From F23-B02 sp963629425 (GTDB taxonomy: Bacteria > Bacillota > Clostridia > Oscillospirales > Oscillospiraceae), in assembly GCA_963629425.1 (NCBI GenBank), contig CAVGIU010000009.1, positions 1-29,951 of the forward strand: a stretch of 29,951 bases of DNA, written 5' to 3'. Numbering within the stretch: the first letter of the stretch is position 1; every line of letters starts with the position of its first letter. The notes under the pieces were generated by a model that was not told where the DNA came from, did no database searches, and was given only the letters and a program-made list of their open reading frames with translations. The translations under genes were made by a program, and so were the position numbers. Of the stretch, positions 1-6,615 are shown piece after piece.

Positions 1-329
1 CCGTATGGCCCGGCAAAAACTCGGCAGAGCTCCTCATTTTCTTTCAGAAGCCGCAGCGTTTGGAGCGAATCGAGGCGCTTAAGACCGCTTTCGCGCAGCC
101 GTTGTTCCATCGCCTCGGCCAGCTGATTCTCAAGGCTGCGCTTGAGCTCGTAGGGATCGGAGTAATGCGCGTAGAACGTGCCTCGGTTTATGTCCGCTTC
201 GCGGCATATCTCCGTCACGCTTATCTTCTCGATCGGTTTTTCGGCAAGCAGCCGCAGAAAGCCGTCCCGTATTGCCTGCTTTGTGTATCTTACGCGTCTG
301 TCTTCCTTTTTTGGTCTGACTGTTTCCAT
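1..329 (-). CDS. TetR/AcrR-family transcriptional regulator, N-terminal part (cut by window edge)
   Basis: Reading the minus strand from the ATG at 329 gives an open frame that runs off the left edge, so about 109 residues are visible. The start is METVRPKKEDRRVRYTKQAI, followed by a helix-turn-helix at about residues 30-56 (ISVTEICREADINRGTFYAH). This is the classic TetR pattern, with G50-T51-F52-Y53 in the recognition helix. The rest of the visible part is helical, the beginning of the ligand-binding domain. A TTAAGGAG ribosome site lies at 340-347, 10 bases before the ATG. The target is unknown; TetR proteins usually repress a neighbouring gene, which here may lie left of the window. The family call is firm; the function is not inferable. 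Confidence 0.85.
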   Translation of the reverse strand, partial: METVRPKKEDRRVRYTKQAIRDGFLRLLAEKPIEKISVTEICREADINRGTFYAHYSDPYELKRSLENQLAEAMEQRLRESGLKRLDSLQTLRLLKENEELCRVFAGPY

Positions 330-411
330 GCTGACCGCGCTCCTTAATTTATTTTTATATCTATAATACAGTTTACTATACAAACGTCAGAAAATCAACA
401 CTTGTTTTTTG
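330..411 (-). promoter_or_regulatory. Upstream region of the TetR-type gene
   Basis: AT-rich stretch before the regulator. On the minus strand a possible -10 TATTAT lies at 363-368, with a weak TCTGAC 17 bases upstream at 386-391. The region could also hold the regulator's own operator, but no clean dyad is visible. Confidence 0.35.
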
Positions 412-694
412 TTTTTCAGTGGCGCACGGGGGGGCACCTACCGATACGGTTTTTGCGGTGCCCGGTATCGAAAGTGCTGCGGAAACCGTTACAGCGGGCG
501 AGCCCGCCCGCATAGTCGGAGCTATAACTGAATACGAATGCAAAAAAGAGAGTGCAGACGAGAATCTGCACTCTCTTTTTTCACCTCATCCGCCGCGCAA
601 GCGCGGCACCTTTCCATCGAAGGGGAAGGCAAGGTGCTGACAAGACTTTTACCCCAAATCAGAACAATTTCCGCGTCCGTAAGCCACTGAAAAA
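412..694. repeat. Intergenic element E1 (complete, about 283 bp)
   Basis: Bounded by a perfect 12-bp terminal inverted repeat: TTTTTCAGTGGC at 412-423 and its complement at 683-694. The left inner block reads CCGATACGG, TTTTTGCGG, CCCGGTATCGAA, GGAAACCG. The interior carries a terminator-like hairpin (542-581), a GCCGCGC/GCGCGGC hairpin (592-598/601-607) and the sequence AAGGGGAAGGCAAGG. E5 and E8 share the last two modules, and E3 and E8 share the terminator-like one. The right end directly touches the stop codon of the small ORF ending at 695. No credible protein is encoded. Confidence 0.75.
542..581. terminator. Bidirectional intrinsic terminator inside E1
   Basis: Stem AAAAAAGAGAGTGCAGA (542-558) pairs with TCTGCACTCTCTTTTTT (565-581) around a 6-base loop, with A/T tracts on both sides. 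It can stop transcription from the dehydratase operon on the minus strand and also works in the other direction. Nearly the same hairpin recurs in E3 (10999-11029) and E8 (869-893 of the 24 kb block). Confidence 0.8.
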
Positions 695-853
695 TCAGAG
701 TCTTACGTCGCGCTTCTGCGAGTTATAGACCTTGTTGAGGATCGGGCGGACGCCGTAATACAGCAGCTTATTGTCAAGATTGAACCAGTAAATGAGCATG
801 CTCAGGGGGATGATGCTCAGCGTGCCGATAAGAAGCTTCTTTTTCATTTTCAT
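695..853 (-). CDS. Small single-pass membrane peptide, 52 aa, coupled to the dehydratase operon
   Basis: An ATG at 853 shares its A with the stop codon of the upstream dehydratase subunit (TAATG), so translation is probably coupled. The product begins MKMKKKLLIGTLSIIPLSML, with a basic N-terminus and one hydrophobic segment at about residues 7-25. A short polar tail ends NSQKRDVRL. Its stop codon touches element E1. No family is recognised. It could be a membrane anchor or an accessory peptide for the dehydratase, but that is inference from position only. An ATG two codons later is an equally good start. Confidence 0.6.
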   Translation of the reverse strand: MKMKKKLLIGTLSIIPLSMLIYWFNLDNKLLYYGVRPILNKVYNSQKRDVRL

Positions 854-2376
854 TACCATCCTTCGTAATCGTCAAAGTCGATGAGGCTTGCGTCGAGAGG
901 CTCCTCCTGCATGACGGCGGTCATGTACTCGGAGAACTGCCTGCGCATCTCATTGCGGCTTATGGTGCGGTGGTCGAACATATCGTTCTGCACCCAGACG
1001 AGGTGCTTGTTTTTGTCCTTGGCCTGATCGTTCACGACGCCGGCAAGACCCATTGCGCCCTTGCAGGTGATATCGTCATAAACAAGGACGATGTCGCAGT
1101 TGAACTTTTCGGCCTCATCCCAGACCTCGAGCAGATGCCGATATCCGCCGGTGAGGTGGCGGCGCATGACGCCGCGCTCGTAGTTGTGCGCGATGCCGAT
1201 GAGCGCCTCGTCGAGATTATCCTCGGAGATGATGACGTTGCCGGAGAACATGTCCATCTGCGCGGCGACGAGAACGCCCCAGCAGTTATATGCCCAGGTG
1301 TTGAAGTCGACGTAGTAGCAGCCCGGGCCGCCCCAGGTTATCATGCGGTGGCGCGCCTTGTCGAAGCTGACGACCTTGTTTTTATAGGCTTCTTCCGCAA
1401 TTTTAAGAGCCTTCTTTGCCGCTTTGTCGACATACGGCATGCTGCCGCCGGAGAAAGTAAAGTAGAAGGCATGGAACAGCGGCGAGATAACATGGCCGAA
1501 GGCCGAGTACTTAGTCTTTGCGTACTCCCAAACCTCGAACTCGTTGCGCACTTCCCTGTTGTGCTGCTTCATAACCTCGAAGAATGCCTTTTCGTCGAAT
1601 TTTTCGCCGGTCGTATCCTCGATGAATTTTATGGTCTCTTTCATCTGAGCGAGAGCATACTTGTCGGTCGCCTCATCCTCCCAGCGCATGGGGATACCCG
1701 CGACGGTCGTGGGTATGGTGATGCGCCGCTCGATGAGCTGGCTGTTCATGGTCGAGGAGTCACAGGGCATGTTGTTCGTAACAAGGCATGCGCCGACCTG
1801 CGGGTAGTCGTCGTTTATCGCAACGCCCGCGGCGTTTGCGCTCAGGCGGCAGGAGTCGGCCGGAAGGCCGACGTTTTCCATGATGTCCATGTAAAACGGG
1901 GCGAGGTTCTGATCCATATAGGTACCGAGAAGCCCCTGCAAAACCTCGAGCGGCAGAGCCTTGAGATTCGGGAAGCCCGCAACGATCTCGGGGCACATGG
2001 TCTGCTCAAGCATGACGAATTTGTCGGCGTTCTTCGTTTCTCCGAAGCGGCGGTCGCCCTTCATGCTGTTGCCGATCATTCCGGTCGCGCCTTTCATGAT
2101 GGCGTGCATCTGCGTATGCGAAACGCGCAGCGCGGGGCCGCGCATACCGGCGGTGCACTTATCGATCATGTGCAAAGTGCCCATATATGCACCGAACCAA
2201 CGGTACTCGAACAGACCCTTGACGATGCGCACGGGGGAAATGGTGATGAACTTCGCCAGTATGCCGAGGTTTATGGCCCACTGAGTGTAGTCATAGAAGG
2301 TGTCCTTCAGGCCGCGCCACTCGCGGTGCTTTGCGATGCCGCTGCCTTTGTAAAAGCGTTTTGCCTCATTTGCCAT
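853..2376 (-). CDS. 2-hydroxyacyl-CoA dehydratase family, large subunit (locus A)
   Basis: 507 residues, related to the HGD-D family (HgdA/FldB/HadB-like) that dehydrates (R)-2-hydroxyacyl-CoA through an [4Fe-4S] cluster and ketyl radical chemistry. It is clearly paralogous to the 514-residue protein at 9270-10814: the N-terminal WRGLKDT, the AGFPNL block at 133-138, C176, the N-M-P-C205-D block and the C438-K-G block are shared. The usual first cluster cysteine (C-x-x-V-P-E-E-L) is absent; C128 lies nearby but one residue before the proline. It is longer than typical subunits (about 370-480). The ATG at 2376 overlaps the preceding TGA (TGATG); a GTG three bases upstream is possible, but the paralogue also begins Met-Ala. 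Ribosome site AGGGAGG. Cytoplasmic, oxygen-sensitive; substrate unknown. Confidence 0.85.
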   Translation of the reverse strand: MANEAKRFYKGSGIAKHREWRGLKDTFYDYTQWAINLGILAKFITISPVRIVKGLFEYRWFGAYMGTLHMIDKCTAGMRGPALRVSHTQMHAIMKGATGMIGNSMKGDRRFGETKNADKFVMLEQTMCPEIVAGFPNLKALPLEVLQGLLGTYMDQNLAPFYMDIMENVGLPADSCRLSANAAGVAINDDYPQVGACLVTNNMPCDSSTMNSQLIERRITIPTTVAGIPMRWEDEATDKYALAQMKETIKFIEDTTGEKFDEKAFFEVMKQHNREVRNEFEVWEYAKTKYSAFGHVISPLFHAFYFTFSGGSMPYVDKAAKKALKIAEEAYKNKVVSFDKARHRMITWGGPGCYYVDFNTWAYNCWGVLVAAQMDMFSGNVIISEDNLDEALIGIAHNYERGVMRRHLTGGYRHLLEVWDEAEKFNCDIVLVYDDITCKGAMGLAGVVNDQAKDKNKHLVWVQNDMFDHRTISRNEMRRQFSEYMTAVMQEEPLDASLIDFDDYEGW

Positions 2377-3572
2377 CACATTTTACCTCCCTGTATCTTC
2401 TTTATCTCGATGCTCTCGACGAAGGCCTGGAATCTGGTACGCAGCTGGCCGGCCGAAGCCATAGTGTATTCCTTCTCGACACCGATGCAGGGTATGCCCT
2501 CGACATCGTTCATGTCGTGCACGCCCATGACGCGCTCGTAGCTCCAATACTCGCAGAACTTCATTTGGAGGTACAGAACGCCGTCGGCATCGTAGTCATT
2601 AACAAGCTGCTTTAAGTAGCTGCGGCGCTGGACCTGCTTTTCCTTGTTCATAAACCGAGGGCACTCGCTGGTGGAGAGATAGTGGCGCGCGACAGCAGTC
2701 AGCGCACTCTCACCCTCGCGGATCTCGATCTCCTCTCTGCCGGGCAGCGAGCCGTAGCAGTAACGGTCGGCCACGACGTATGCGCCGCAGTCCTCGAGAA
2801 GCTTTGTAAACTCCGGATTATCAACCTCCGAGCCCGTCACGACTATGCGTGCGCGGTAGCTCGGCTTGGGATCGACCTTGCGCTTTTTGACTTCCTTGAG
2901 CGTCTCTTCGAGCTTGTCAAGAATAAGATACTGCGGGCAGCACTCGGAAACGAGCTGGATAACATGGAACTCGTAGCTTGTGATCGGCGGATTGGGGAGC
3001 TTGCGCAGATCGCCGAGCTCGGTGATGATGCGGCAGATCTCGTTGTGCTCCTCTATGGCCTTGCGGATGGCTCCGTCGGAAACGTCTACGCCGTAGACCT
3101 CTTCAAGCGGCTTGAGTATGTACTTGCGAAGCTGAGTCTCATAATGCTCGTAGGCGGCCTTTGTCGTGACAAAGGGCACGTCCATCATGCTCATGAAAAA
3201 CTTCGGGTTCTGCTCCTTGACGAGTCCCATGATGTCGAAGTACTCATGAGCGCGGTGCATCATTTGGCAGGTCTCGGACGAAAACATGGCCGACAGGAAG
3301 TTATATCCGCCCTCCATGCTGCGCTCGAGAATGCTGCGCGTGAAGGGGCAGGTCTTGTTGGTCATGTAGTAGGTGCCGATGTCGGTATTCGACGTTCCCG
3401 GAGCACGCAGGCGCACCGAGAAGCAGCCTCCGAGGTTCAGCAGTACCTCGGGGATAAAATAGCAGGTGTAGCCCAGTGCCAGCTTTCCCTCCTCGGAAGC
3501 CTGCTTGACGAGCTCGTTATTCGCCTCGGTGAGCAGGTCTTCAAAGTAGATGAGGTGCTTTAGATCTTTCAT
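2376..3572 (-). CDS. 2-hydroxyacyl-CoA dehydratase family, small subunit (locus A)
   Basis: 398 residues, HGD-D family (HgdB/FldC/HadC-like). The three expected cluster cysteines are present: C37 in GYTC-x-x-x-PEVLL, C75 in TNKTCPFTRS and C102 in SSETCQMM. The family's C-terminal signature GQLRTRFQAFVES is also intact. I start it at the ATG at 3572 because TAAAGAGGAGGATACT gives a strong ribosome site at the right distance. The longer frame has no ribosome site, and the paralogue at 8078 starts with the same MKDLKHLIYFE. It follows the YdhR-like gene by 13 bases and overlaps the large subunit by one base, so the pair should be made in equal amounts. The activating ATPase (HgdC/FldI type) is not in this window. 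Confidence 0.88.
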   Translation of the reverse strand: MKDLKHLIYFEDLLTEANNELVKQASEEGKLALGYTCYFIPEVLLNLGGCFSVRLRAPGTSNTDIGTYYMTNKTCPFTRSILERSMEGGYNFLSAMFSSETCQMMHRAHEYFDIMGLVKEQNPKFFMSMMDVPFVTTKAAYEHYETQLRKYILKPLEEVYGVDVSDGAIRKAIEEHNEICRIITELGDLRKLPNPPITSYEFHVIQLVSECCPQYLILDKLEETLKEVKKRKVDPKPSYRARIVVTGSEVDNPEFTKLLEDCGAYVVADRYCYGSLPGREEIEIREGESALTAVARHYLSTSECPRFMNKEKQVQRRSYLKQLVNDYDADGVLYLQMKFCEYWSYERVMGVHDMNDVEGIPCIGVEKEYTMASAGQLRTRFQAFVESIEIKKIQGGKM

Positions 3573-3585
3573 AGTATCCTCCTCT

Positions 3586-4038
3586 TTATTTGGCAAGAAG
3601 CCTTTTTATCTTCTTTAACCTTAACGTTCTTTCTTTTTGGGGATCAAACCACACTTTGTAGTCCGCCGGAGTGAAGCCCGGATTCGCCGGGCAGTCGAGG
3701 TCTGCGCGCGTGACGCGCGATGAAGCCTCCATGACCTCGAAAATTTCGCACTTCACATTATACATCCCGGGATTCTTCGGGTAAAATTTTTTTGCATATT
3801 CCGCTCGTTTTTCTGCGCTTTCGCGGTCTGCAAACAGGTAAAATCCGGTTCCGCGGCGTCCGTCGGGCGAGACCGCCCAAACCTTCCACTTCAGCCCCGG
3901 AAAAGCGGCGATGTCTTCCGCCGTTTCGGGCGGGAAAAAATTCTCTGCCTTATCCATGTCGATAACGCCGTTTTTTCTCCCGAGAAACAGCTTCCCGATA
4001 AACGGTGCTATCGAAAAGTTTATATACAGCATGACCAT
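3586..4038 (-). CDS. YdhR-like small monooxygenase-fold protein
   Basis: 150 residues. The middle (about 46-115) resembles the YdhR putative mono-oxygenase family, a ferredoxin-like dimeric alpha/beta barrel: FPGLKWKVWAVSPDGRRGTG, then FYLFADRESAEKRAEYAKKF, then EIFEVMEASSRVTRADL. The C-terminal 35 residues are a basic extension ending KIKRLLAK. The ATG at 4038 is chosen because AAGGGGGG lies 8 bases upstream; the longer frame starting at 4092 would begin at or before the transcription start. It is the first gene of the dehydratase operon and is controlled by the dyad at 4062-4079. A true oxygenase is unlikely in a strict anaerobe, so a binding, isomerase or sensing role is more plausible. 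Family call moderate; function unknown. Confidence 0.7.
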   Translation of the reverse strand: MVMLYINFSIAPFIGKLFLGRKNGVIDMDKAENFFPPETAEDIAAFPGLKWKVWAVSPDGRRGTGFYLFADRESAEKRAEYAKKFYPKNPGMYNVKCEIFEVMEASSRVTRADLDCPANPGFTPADYKVWFDPQKERTLRLKKIKRLLAK

Positions 4039-4061
4039 AACAGTTACCCCCCTTTTACCGT

Positions 4062-4111
4062 ATTGTGAATAATCACAATTACATATTAACACATAGATAT
4101 TTTTGCGTCAA
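4062..4111 (-). promoter_or_regulatory. Promoter and operator of the dehydratase operon
   Basis: On the minus strand -35 TTGACG (4106-4111) and -10 TAATAT (4083-4088) are 17 bases apart. The predicted start at about 4076 falls inside the inverted repeat ATTGTGA/TCACAAT (4062-4068 and 4073-4079, 4-base centre). The same half-sites occur at the divergent GntR-family gene, so this is the likely site where that regulator represses. Confidence 0.8.
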
Positions 4112-4141
4112 TGAAAATATGCGGAATTTCAGTAGATTTTC

Positions 4142-4200
4142 TTGACAATGGCGAAAAAATCCTGCATAATATTCTTGTGATTGTGATTAATCAATCACAA
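4142..4200 (+). promoter_or_regulatory. Promoter and operator of the GntR-type regulator
   Basis: -35 TTGACA (4142-4147) and -10 CATAAT (4165-4170) are 17 bases apart. Immediately downstream lie the half-sites TTGTGATT (4181-4188) and AATCACAA (4193-4200). A second copy of TTGTGATT is at 4175-4182. The site covers the predicted start point, implying autoregulation. Half-sites match those at 4062-4079. Confidence 0.82.
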
Positions 4201-4222
4201 GTCTGTGCAGGCGGTAACAATT

Positions 4223-4945
4223 ATGGCATTTGAAAAAATAAGCATTCCCTCGGCAAAGGAATGTTTTTTTGAAAACATAAAATCGAAGATACTGACAGGC
4301 GAACTCAGCCCGGGACAGAAGCTGCCGAGCGAGCGCGAGCTTTCCGAGCGAACGGGGATAAATCAGTCGGCGATCCATCTTGCGATAAAGGATCTTGAGC
4401 GCACGGGCTTTCTTGATATCGTCCCGCGCCACGGGACATACGTCGCCGACTACATTGCAAGCGGAAATTACGATACGCTGCACGAGATACTGCGCTCGGG
4501 CGAGCAGCACATGACGCGTGAGCGCATCGTAGCGCTCGTCGAGACACGAAACGCCATTGAGGGCGGCGCGCTCATCAGGCTTGCGGCCTCGCACAGCGAC
4601 GAGGATATCCGCGTTCTCGAAGAGTACATCGAGCGCTTCAAAGCCGTGCGCGGGCATGGTCTCAGCGCTGACGAGCTCGGCACGATGACAAAAGATTTTC
4701 ACTATCTTATCTGCAGTCTCAGCGGCAACGAGGTATTTATTCTGCTGATGAACTCCTTTACCGAGATATCGCAGGGGCTTTGGCGGCACTGCGCCGGTCA
4801 CTGGGGGCTCGAGGGGCTCATTGAGCAGAGTGAGCGTATAGTCGCTCTCATAAAGGACGGGCGCGGACTTGACGCGCAGGTCTATATAACCGAAAAATTC
4901 GCCGAATACGTCCGCGACTGCGGCATATTGAGTATTGATGTATAA
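4223..4945 (+). CDS. GntR-family (FadR/FCD subfamily) transcriptional regulator
   Basis: 240 residues. The N-terminal winged helix-turn-helix spans about 10-75 (LSPGQKLPSERELSERTGIN, then IKDLERTGFLDIVPRHGTYV). The C-terminal helical FCD ligand-binding domain spans about 97-232 and includes D158-F-H160 in the usual metal/acid-binding position. FCD regulators typically sense small organic acids. The start is the ATG at 4223, with AGGCGG 8 bases upstream; a GTG at 4205 in the same frame lacks such a site. It is divergent from the dehydratase operon and both promoters carry matching dyads, so it most likely represses that operon and itself and is released by an operon substrate. Family and local target are well supported; the ligand is unknown. 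Confidence 0.9.
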   Translation: MAFEKISIPSAKECFFENIKSKILTGELSPGQKLPSERELSERTGINQSAIHLAIKDLERTGFLDIVPRHGTYVADYIASGNYDTLHEILRSGEQHMTRERIVALVETRNAIEGGALIRLAASHSDEDIRVLEEYIERFKAVRGHGLSADELGTMTKDFHYLICSLSGNEVFILLMNSFTEISQGLWRHCAGHWGLEGLIEQSERIVALIKDGRGLDAQVYITEKFAEYVRDCGILSIDV

Positions 4946-4950
4946 TTTAT

Positions 4951-4992
4951 AAAAAAGCTCGCGCTTTCCTTGTCGGCAGCGCGGGCTTTCAG
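4951..4992 (-). terminator. Intrinsic terminator after the DUF378 gene
   Basis: Inverted repeat AAAGCTCGCGCT (4954-4965) with AGCGCGGGCTTT (4978-4989). Read on the minus strand it is followed by a T-rich run, so it ends the DUF378 transcript. The T-run is weaker in the plus direction, where it would serve the GntR gene. Confidence 0.65.
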
Positions 4993-5000
4993 CTTTGCGG

Positions 5001-5210
5001 TCACGTCTCGTCGGGAAGCGCGTCGCGGCGGAACAGCAGCGATATGCACCAAAGTGCCGCAAGACCTACGAGCGTGTATATTACGCGGCTGACTGCCGCC
5101 GTCTGTCCGCCGCAGATCCACGCGACGATATTGAACCCGAACAGGCCGATGCTGCCCCAGTTGATGCCGCCGATTATGGTCAGGATAAGTGCGATGCGGT
5201 CGATTATCAC
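5001..5210 (-). CDS. DUF378 family small membrane protein
   Basis: About 69 residues with two hydrophobic segments. The family pattern is clear: DRIALILTIIGGINWGSIGL, then FNIVAWICGG, then VSRVIYTLVGLAALW. I favour the GTG at 5210, which has AAAGGAG 9 bases upstream and yields the typical start close to the first membrane segment. The ATG at 5231 would put the ribosome site inside the gene. Proteins of this family are widespread in Firmicutes and have no established function. It stands alone between the regulator and the candidate small RNA. Confidence 0.8.
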   Translation of the reverse strand: MIIDRIALILTIIGGINWGSIGLFGFNIVAWICGGQTAAVSRVIYTLVGLAALWCISLLFRRDALPDET

Positions 5211-5303
5211 TTGCAAACACTCCTTTCCCACTCAGTATTCCCAAGCGCGAGAGAATTATTTGCGAAAAATTTTCCGTTCGACAAAAGTAGTGTTCCTTCG
5301 CTC

Positions 5304-5438
5304 TTTACACGGAGGCAGCTGCGTTGTATTATCTAAGCACAGCTTATCCAATAGGTCTTGCAAAGCAAGGCCGCGGCTCATATCTTTATCCCACAACCCT
5401 GTTTTGCAGGCCGGTTTTCATCGGCCTGCGCTTTTTTT
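5304..5438 (+). ncRNA. Candidate small RNA (promoter, two hairpins, terminator)
   Basis: A promoter-like TTTACA (5304-5309) and TATTAT (5327-5332), 17 bases apart, predict a start near 5339. No open frame follows. The predicted RNA of about 100 nt contains a strong hairpin GGUCUUGC-AAA-GCAAGGCC (about 5354-5372). It ends in a textbook terminator, GCAGGCCG (5406-5413) paired with CGGCCTGC (5422-5429) and then seven T. It does not match 6S, SRP, tmRNA or any riboswitch I can recall. The T-run merges with the end of element E2. Confidence 0.45.
5406..5438 (+). terminator. Intrinsic terminator of the candidate small RNA
   Basis: Perfect 8-bp GC-rich stem with an 8-base loop followed by GC and a run of seven T. 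The nearest upstream plus-strand gene is the GntR regulator, which ends 460 bases earlier. Confidence 0.8.
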
Positions 5439-5545
5439 AGAGGCGCATCGTGGCGCCTACGGATACGTCTATTGCGGTAGCCCGGCATCGAATGTGATGG
5501 CTAAACCGTGGAACTGCCGCTTCCCGCGAGTGCGGCCTGAGCGTG
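5434..5545. repeat. Intergenic element E2 (one end only)
   Basis: The left end TTTTTAGAGGCG (5434-5445) is followed by the conserved inner block (CTACGGATACG, TATTGCGG, GCCCGGCATCGAA, TAAACCG, CTTCCCGCGAGTGCG). No second end is visible; the element seems truncated near the 3' end of the acyltransferase gene. Related to E3 and E4. Confidence 0.55.
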
Positions 5546-5547
5546 CC

Positions 5548-6615
5548 TCATCGGGCAGCACCGCCGGTGCTGCCGAGTCTGTCAAGTCTGTCCGACACGG
5601 CGGCGAGCCTATCTATGCGGCAGAACTTAAACAGCTTTTGCCGCAGGTACTCTGTCAGCGTACACACGGCATATATCGCCAAAGCGCAGCCGAGCTCGCA
5701 CGGCAGCACGAGCCATGCGTTCATTTTGCCGATAAAGGCAAAGCTTCCTGCAAGGTATACGTTCAGCATGAACGGACTGATATGGATGAGATACACGCCG
5801 AAGGAAGTTGTGCTCAAAAATTTTACAGCACCCGTGAGCTTATCGGGAACTCTCATGCGGCAGAATGCGCACAGCAGCGCAACCGAGCACACGAGCACTG
5901 TCGGCGACAGATAGCTGATAAGGCGCACCTTATCAGCTCCGAACAGCACCTGCCAAAGCAGCATAACCGCAACGGAAGCGAAATATGTAAGCACGAAAAA
6001 TTTCCCGCTCGCGCGCTCATACAGTCTGTCAAGCCGCACGCAGCCGCCGATGAGATACAGCGCCGCGAGCCAAAAGAAGCAGTAACCGCCCGAAAGAGGA
6101 ATAACGTTCAGCGGCCTGAACGTCGGCAGCAGCGAGAAGAAAACGAATACCGCCGCGAGCAGCATTTTTCTGCCGCGAGCATCTAAAGCACGCAGCAGCG
6201 CACTCAAAAACGGAGTGAAGAAAAACAGGACGAAGTACGCTGTGAAATACCAGTATTTCGACGTGAGCGCGGGAAAAAAGGACGAGGCTATGTACTTGAG
6301 GCCTATCTGCCCCGGCACGACGAAATACCACGCGACGGCCGTTACCACAGAATAGAATGCGACCTGGAGCCACAGCGGAACTATGCGTCCGAGTCGGAAT
6401 CCGCGTTCGGCCATGAGAAAGCCCGTAGCCAGCGCGAAGCAGTCGACGCAGCAATAGGCTGCGATCTGCACAAAGTCGGCTATCCACCACTGCGCAGAGC
6501 CTGCCGCGCTGCCATCAAGAGCACCGCCGACAGTGTTTATATGCAGCGCGACCACGAGAAACATCGCCAACGTCTTGAACAGGTCGATGCCGTAAAGTCT
6601 TTTTCCCTCAGCCAT
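5548..6615 (-). CDS. Acyltransferase-3 family membrane protein
   Basis: 355 residues with about ten hydrophobic segments and the acyltransferase-3 (OafA/YrhL/WecH-like) N-terminus: G9-I-D-L-F-K at the membrane entry and the conserved His25 in VVALHINT. Later SKYWYFTAYFVLFFFTPFL and TSFGVYLIHISPF match the family. Such proteins O-acylate cell-surface sugars or polymers at the cytoplasmic membrane. The ATG overlaps the end of folD by 8 bases, so it is translated as the last gene of that operon; there is no obvious functional link to folate. The last residues (GSTGGAAR) are encoded by a perfect palindrome, 9-bp arms at 5554-5562 and 5566-5574, close to element E2, so the C-terminus may have been remodelled. 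Confidence 0.85.
   Translation of the reverse strand: MAEGKRLYGIDLFKTLAMFLVVALHINTVGGALDGSAAGSAQWWIADFVQIAAYCCVDCFALATGFLMAERGFRLGRIVPLWLQVAFYSVVTAVAWYFVVPGQIGLKYIASSFFPALTSKYWYFTAYFVLFFFTPFLSALLRALDARGRKMLLAAVFVFFSLLPTFRPLNVIPLSGGYCFFWLAALYLIGGCVRLDRLYERASGKFFVLTYFASVAVMLLWQVLFGADKVRLISYLSPTVLVCSVALLCAFCRMRVPDKLTGAVKFLSTTSFGVYLIHISPFMLNVYLAGSFAFIGKMNAWLVLPCELGCALAIYAVCTLTEYLRQKLFKFCRIDRLAAVSDRLDRLGSTGGAAR

Noticed and set aside
419..640. 73-residue frame inside E1
   Set aside because: Entirely within a repeated non-coding element and containing its hairpins; no equivalent frame is kept in other copies.
970..2541. 523-residue open frame on the plus strand opposite the dehydratase gene
   Set aside because: It is antisense to a gene with clear family motifs, has no ribosome site or recognisable domain, and arises from GC-rich codon bias.
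5044..6186. 380-residue plus-strand frame across the small-RNA region, E2 and the acyltransferase
   Set aside because: It crosses a strong terminator and a repeat and is antisense to a multi-pass membrane protein.
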